64,000 nt of DNA, from contig SHZT01000010.1 in assembly GCA_009692185.1 (NCBI GenBank), positions 1-64,000 of the forward strand, read 5' to 3'. Both the position numbers and the translations under genes were made by a program. Of this stretch, positions 59,911 through 64,000 are shown piece after piece. The stretch comes from Gemmatimonadota bacterium (GTDB lineage: Bacteria > Gemmatimonadota > Gemmatimonadetes > Gemmatimonadales > GWC2-71-9). Positions within the stretch are counted from its first letter, which is position 1, and each line of letters begins with the position of its first letter. The notes beneath the pieces are model-generated. The model saw only the letters and a program-made list of their open reading frames with translations, had not been told where the DNA came from and made no database searches.

Positions 59911-61173
59911 GTGCATTTCAGAGCCGGAATCCTCATTGCCGCCAGCCTGCTGCTTGGCGTCCCGCCGGAGGCGCCCGCCCAGGAACCCGTGCGCCGGGTG
60001 ACCTTGGACGAGGCCCTCGCACTGTTCGCGTCAAACAGCCTGGAGCTGCGGATCGCCCGCGCCGGTGCGACCGAGGCATCGCTAACCGCGCGGCAGGCGG
60101 CCGCCTACCCCAACCCGGCGCTAACCGCGACTCACGAGGCCCTCGGCAGCGGGGCGGCCCGCTATCGCGAGTCGTATCTCACCGTTAGCCAGCGGCTGGA
60201 TTGGCCGTGGCTCGCCTCCGCTCGCCGGGCCGCCGCAGGACACCGCTCCGGGGCGGCCGTAGCGCGCGTGGCCGCCGACAGCATCCGACTCGCCTTCGAC
60301 GTGCGGCGCGCGTTCGGTGAAGCCGCCGCCGCCGAGGACCTGACCACCGCGCTTGCCGAGGCAACGGAGTTGGTGCGCCGGGCCGAGCGGCAGGCGAGCG
60401 AGCGCGCCGCGTCGGGCGACATTTCGCGTTACGAGTTGCGGCGTCTCCGCGTCGAGCGGCTCCGGTACGAAAACGAACTGGGGCAGGCCGCGAGTGCGCT
60501 GGGCACCGCGAGGCGCCGGCTGGGTGGCATGGTCCTTACCGGCGGCTCCGGAGAAGTGGCGCCCTCCGCGCCGCTGCCGGGACACCCGCCTCGCGTTTCC
60601 CTCGAGGTCGCCGTGGAGAGGGCCGTCGGCCTTCACCCGGCCGTCGCCGAGGCCGCGGCGTTGGCCGCGGCCGCCCGGAATGCCCGTCAGGCAGCCGCAT
60701 CGGACCGCTTGCCGGCGCCGACGATCACGGGCGGCTACAAGGGCCAGTCCGACGGGTTCAGCGGGTTGTTCCTGGGTGCCGGAGTGTCGCTTCCTCTGTT
60801 CGACCGCCGCGGCGCCGCCCTGGCCGCGGCCAAAGCGCAAGCCGAAGGATCCGCCACCGCCGCCGCGCTCGCAACCCGGCTCGCGGAGAACGATGTGCGG
60901 CGTACCCACGCGGCCTACGGGGCCGCGCTGGCCCGCGCCGCGCTCCAGGGCGACAGCGCAGAGGCCGAGGCGGACGCGCTGCTCCGAATCGCTCGACTTG
61001 CATACGAAGAGGGCGAGATGAGCCTCATTGAGCTCCTCGACGCCGTAGATGCGTACCGCACGAGCCGCGCGGCAGCCGTCGAAGCCGGCGTGAATCTCTG
61101 GACGAGTTTCTTCGATCTCGAACGCGCTGTGGGCAGCCCGCTGGCTGACCTGCAAAGGAAGGAGGGGCAATGA
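59911..61173 (+). CDS. TolC-family outer-membrane efflux channel
   Basis: The 420-residue product starts at GTG 59911, with GGAGG six bases upstream, and has a signal peptide (FRAGILIAASLLLGVPPEAPA). It is Ala/Arg-rich and almost wholly helical, with two repeats of the outer-membrane efflux (OEP) domain: DEALALFASNSLELRIARAG and VERAVGLHPAVAEAAALAA open each. The helical hairpins form the TolC tunnel. It supplies the outer-membrane exit for the RND pump encoded next. The stop overlaps the adaptor start (ATGA). Confidence 0.88.
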   Translation: MHFRAGILIAASLLLGVPPEAPAQEPVRRVTLDEALALFASNSLELRIARAGATEASLTARQAAAYPNPALTATHEALGSGAARYRESYLTVSQRLDWPWLASARRAAAGHRSGAAVARVAADSIRLAFDVRRAFGEAAAAEDLTTALAEATELVRRAERQASERAASGDISRYELRRLRVERLRYENELGQAASALGTARRRLGGMVLTGGSGEVAPSAPLPGHPPRVSLEVAVERAVGLHPAVAEAAALAAAARNARQAAASDRLPAPTITGGYKGQSDGFSGLFLGAGVSLPLFDRRGAALAAAKAQAEGSATAAALATRLAENDVRRTHAAYGAALARAALQGDSAEAEADALLRIARLAYEEGEMSLIELLDAVDAYRTSRAAAVEAGVNLWTSFFDLERAVGSPLADLQRKEGQ

Positions 61174-62672
61174 TGCGGCAGATTCTGCTTCGCACGGCAT
61201 TGGCCGGGGTCAGCACCGCCGCCATCCTCGCGGGATGCGCTCGCCGCTCGGGCATGGAGGCTGCGGACCTGGGCGGCGGTGGCAGCGTCACGATGTGGAC
61301 CGACTCCACCGAGCTCTTCATGGAGTACCCGCCGCTCATCGTGGGCACACCTGACAAGTTCGCGGTCCACCTTACCGATGTCACGGACTTCGCCCCCCTC
61401 CGGGGCGGAGATGTCCGCTTCGTGTTCACCCCGCGCGACGGCGGTGATCCAGTGGTGGTCGAGCAGAAAGCCCCGCGGGCACCGGGCATCTACGGCACCG
61501 AGCCAACGTTCCGGCGCGCCGGCGTGCACGATCTCATGATCGTGATCAGCAGTCCGCAAATCCGGGACACGATTCGCGTATCCGGACTCCGGGTGTACGA
61601 ATCCGCCTCGGCCACACCCGCACCCGGCGCCGCAGCCGAGGGCGGGATTCCGTTTCTCAAGGAACAGCAATGGAAGACCCCGGGGTTCGCGACGGCGTTT
61701 CCCGCGCGGGTGACGGTGTCGTCCACCATATCCGCCCCCGGGGAGATCCTGCCGGCGGCGGGGCGCCATGCCCGCGTTACCGCACCGGTGAACGGACTCC
61801 TCGAGTTCGGCGACATCGACGCCTCGCTGGCGCCAGGAGTGGCCGTGCGGCGGGGCCAGCGACTCGCCCTGATTACTCCTTCGATCGGCGAAGGAGGCAG
61901 TGCCCTGGCCGCCGCGCGACGGGAATTACGGGAAGCAGAAGACGAGCATGCCCGCGCGACGCGGCTGTTTGCGGCGGAGGCGATTCCCCAGCGACGCCTC
62001 CACGAGGCCGAAGGGCGTCTGGCGGCGGCCCGTGAGACGGCCGCCGGCGTAGGGGGATCCGCCGTCGCGGATTCCGCCGGACGGCTGGAATTGCGATCCC
62101 CGCTCAGCGGGATCGTGGTCGAACACCGCGTCATCCCGGGAAGCCGGGTCGAGGCTGGTGAACACCTCATGACGATTGTCGATCCGTCGGTGGTGTGGCT
62201 CAGCGTGCGGGTCCCGGCGAGCCAGGCCGCGGGCGTGCGGCGCACCCGGGGAGCCGGATTCCGGCAACCGGGCGAGAACACGCGCCATCATACCGGCCGC
62301 GTCCTCTCGGTCGGGGCCGTGCTCGATTCAGTGACCCGCACCATCCCGCTCCTGTTCGAGGTCGCGAACCCCGCGGGCCTCATCACCATTGGCAGCCTGG
62401 TCCAGGCCGACGTGGAAACGGGCGAGGGAGTCACGGGGATCGGCGTCCCCATATCGGCGATCCTCGAGGAAGACGGTCGCCCGTTGGCGTACGTCCAGGT
62501 GTCCGGCGAACGGTTCGAGCGACGGGACCTCGTGCTGGGCGGGCGCGACGCCACCCACGCACTGGTCCTCTCGGGCCTCTCAGAATCCGATCGGGTGGTG
62601 ACCGGGGCCGCCGTGCAAGTCCGCCTCGCGTCGTTGTCCACGGCAGTCCCGGCTCACGGGCACGAGCACTGA
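61170..62672 (+). CDS. RND efflux periplasmic adaptor with an extra N-terminal domain
   Basis: The 500-residue lipoprotein (AAILAGC at residue 22) is a CusB/CzcB-type membrane-fusion protein. An uncommon N-terminal beta domain (about 35-160; LIVGTPDKFAVHLTDV, VRFVFTPRDGGDPVVVEQ, GVHDLMIVI) precedes the lipoyl/hairpin region (about 175-330; APGEILPAAGRHARVTAPVNG, EDEHARATRLFAAEAIP). The beta-barrel and membrane-proximal domains follow, ending in a His-rich tail PAHGHEH. The extra domain looks like an Ig/FixH-YtkA-like module, possibly metal binding. It links the inner pump to the TolC channel. Confidence 0.85.
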   Translation: MMRQILLRTALAGVSTAAILAGCARRSGMEAADLGGGGSVTMWTDSTELFMEYPPLIVGTPDKFAVHLTDVTDFAPLRGGDVRFVFTPRDGGDPVVVEQKAPRAPGIYGTEPTFRRAGVHDLMIVISSPQIRDTIRVSGLRVYESASATPAPGAAAEGGIPFLKEQQWKTPGFATAFPARVTVSSTISAPGEILPAAGRHARVTAPVNGLLEFGDIDASLAPGVAVRRGQRLALITPSIGEGGSALAAARRELREAEDEHARATRLFAAEAIPQRRLHEAEGRLAAARETAAGVGGSAVADSAGRLELRSPLSGIVVEHRVIPGSRVEAGEHLMTIVDPSVVWLSVRVPASQAAGVRRTRGAGFRQPGENTRHHTGRVLSVGAVLDSVTRTIPLLFEVANPAGLITIGSLVQADVETGEGVTGIGVPISAILEEDGRPLAYVQVSGERFERRDLVLGGRDATHALVLSGLSESDRVVTGAAVQVRLASLSTAVPAHGHEH

Positions 62673-62680
62673 GAGATGCC

Positions 62681-64000
62681 ATGCTGAACAGACTCATTGC
62701 CTGGTCGCTCGCGAACCGCGTCCTGGTTCTTGCAGCCGCCGTCCTCGCCCTGCTCACAGGCGCCTGGACCGCATCGCGGATGCCGGTGGACGTATTCCCG
62801 GACCTCACGGCGCCGACCGTCACCGTGCTCACCGAGGCGCACGGCATGGCCCCGGAAGAGGTCGAGGCACTCGTCTCATTCCCCATCGAGACCGGCGTGA
62901 ACGGCGCCACCGGAGTGCGTCGAGTCCGTTCGTCCACCTCGCAGGGGATTTCCGTGGTCTGGGTCGAGTTCGATTGGGGCATGGAGATCTTTCGCGCACG
63001 ACAGATTGTCTCCGAGAAGCTCCAGACGGTGGCGAGCGCGCTCCCGCCCGGCGTTTCCGCCCCCCTGCTAGCCCCGGTGTCGAGCGTCATGGGCGAAATC
63101 ATGATGATCGGCCTCACCGGGCCCCAGACACCGATGGAGCTGCGGACGGTGGCCGACTGGACCATCCGGCGCCGGCTGCTGGCGGTGACGGGGGTGGCAC
63201 AGGTTATCCCCATCGGCGGTGACGTAAAGCAGTACCATGTGCTGGCGGACCCGGCCCGCATGCAGGCCACCGGGGTCACCCTCGAGGAGGTTCTCCGCGC
63301 GGCCCGGGGCTCAAATGAAAACGCCTCCGGCGGCGTCTACATGGACCGGGGACAGGAGTTCGTCATCCGCGGCATTGGCCGGATCCAGGGCGCCGACGAC
63401 ATCGCGAACACCGTGGTCGCGGTAAAGAGGGGAACGCCGGTACTCCTTGGCCATGTGGCAGACGTGCAGGTCGGCCCGGCGCCCAAGTACGGCGACGGGT
63501 CGGTGAACGCCAAGCCGGGCGTGGTGCTCGCGGTCCAGAAGCAGCCGGGCGCGAACACGCTGGATCTCACCCGCCGGATCGAAACCGAGTTGGCCGACAT
63601 GCAGCGAACGCTGCCACCGGGCATGACGATTCACTCGCAGCTCTTCCGCCAGTCCGATTTCATCTCGATCGCCATCCACAATGTGATCGTAGCGCTCCGG
63701 GACGGCGCAATCTTCGTGGTGGTGATCCTGTTTCTGTTTCTCTGGAACGTTCGCGCCACGGTGATCTCCATTCTGGCCATCCCGCTCTCGATCGTGGTGG
63801 CCATCTTCGCGATGCAACTACTCGGGGTGACGATCAACACCATGACCCTGGGTGGCATGGCCATCGCCATCGGCGCGCTGGTAGACGACGCGATCATCTA
63901 CGTGGAGAACGCGTTCCGCCGGCTCAAGGAGAACCACCACCTGCCCGCCGAGCGCCGCCGCCCGCCGCTGGCCGTGATCTATCACGCGGCCAGTGAGATC
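62681..64000 (+). CDS. Heavy-metal RND efflux pump (CusA/CzcA family), partial
   Basis: The 440 residues visible (ATG 62681 to the right edge) are the N-terminal part of a pump of about 1,030-1,060 residues: first transmembrane helix (LIAWSLANRVLVLAAAVLAL), VFPDLTAPTVTVLTEAHGM, porter domain (VSFPIETGVNGATGVRRVRS), GGVYMDRGQEFVIRGIG, then TM2-TM4 with IGALVDDAIIYVENAFRR. The acidic pair in the last motif belongs to the proton relay. The sequence fits the heavy-metal (HME) group, most likely copper/silver or cobalt/zinc/cadmium; substrate residues lie partly outside the window. It is nine bases after the adaptor stop. Confidence 0.88.
   Translation, partial: MLNRLIAWSLANRVLVLAAAVLALLTGAWTASRMPVDVFPDLTAPTVTVLTEAHGMAPEEVEALVSFPIETGVNGATGVRRVRSSTSQGISVVWVEFDWGMEIFRARQIVSEKLQTVASALPPGVSAPLLAPVSSVMGEIMMIGLTGPQTPMELRTVADWTIRRRLLAVTGVAQVIPIGGDVKQYHVLADPARMQATGVTLEEVLRAARGSNENASGGVYMDRGQEFVIRGIGRIQGADDIANTVVAVKRGTPVLLGHVADVQVGPAPKYGDGSVNAKPGVVLAVQKQPGANTLDLTRRIETELADMQRTLPPGMTIHSQLFRQSDFISIAIHNVIVALRDGAIFVVVILFLFLWNVRATVISILAIPLSIVVAIFAMQLLGVTINTMTLGGMAIAIGALVDDAIIYVENAFRRLKENHHLPAERRRPPLAVIYHAASEI

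Overview
The window is a GC-rich (by eye about two-thirds G+C), gene-dense stretch of chromosome from a Gram-negative bacterium. Outer-membrane and envelope genes (an Omp85-type barrel, TolC, an RND pump) sit among housekeeping genes (leuS, gyrA, thyA, folA, an EF-G paralogue, a THX ribosomal protein). The overall style, with ATGA/GTGA-coupled operons, PadR and ECF regulators, BIG2/TolB-propeller secreted proteins and a DUF1800/DUF1501 pair, resembles Gemmatimonadota. That placement is an inference and has not been tested against a database.

Layout. 1-2.1 kb: a 5'-truncated M28 peptidase remnant, a 28-bp tandem repeat, THX, a DinB-fold protein and a PadR regulator with its own operator-promoter. 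2.1-4.8 kb: a DoxX-like membrane protein, a double-PDZ protein, and an ECF sigma/zinc anti-sigma pair. 5-6.1 kb: a ferritin-like/VIT1 iron exporter. 6.1-12.9 kb (minus): a coupled operon for NAD salvage (nicotinate phosphoribosyltransferase, nicotinamidase), phosphoserine-type enzymes (aminotransferase, frameshifted serA) and leuS. 13-16.9 kb: an Omp85 barrel, a frameshifted saccharopine dehydrogenase, TetR and dienelactone hydrolase. 16.9-27.4 kb (minus): E1-alpha, a Ser/Thr kinase, a REC-GAF-GGDEF protein split by two in-frame stops, threonine dehydratase, gyrA with a leader hairpin, a zinc alcohol dehydrogenase and a BIG2/TolB protein. 27.6-31 kb: a lysine-rich H1-like protein coupled to an amidohydrolase, NicO and SelD. 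31-42 kb (plus): RNase H, dCMP deaminase, a zinc-ribbon protein, an isocitrate/isopropylmalate dehydrogenase relative, thiolase, 3-hydroxyacyl-CoA dehydrogenase, squalene synthase, an FAD oxidase, thyA and folA.

42-45.9 kb holds the most unusual module: two divergent D-Ala-D-Ala-ligase-like ATP-grasp enzymes, a GNAT acetyltransferase and a lysine 2,3-aminomutase in one tight operon. It ends in an elaborate bidirectional terminator shared with a convergent EF-G paralogue. The gene set suggests synthesis of a beta-lysine-containing small molecule or conjugate of unknown identity.

46-57 kb: the EF-G paralogue, an ABC exporter, DUF1800/DUF1501, an oxidoreductase remnant, a hot-dog thioesterase and a four-PAS hybrid histidine kinase. 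57.3-64 kb: a heavy-metal (probably copper/silver) efflux locus. A TolC-adaptor-RND set follows four small envelope genes, of which one product is Met-rich and one is His-rich. The pump gene runs off the right edge.

Several genes are broken: two or three single-base frameshifts, two in-frame stops and two truncations. These could be real decay or consensus errors in a draft assembly, and the sequence alone cannot decide. No tRNA, rRNA, CRISPR array, transposase or phage gene was recognised.
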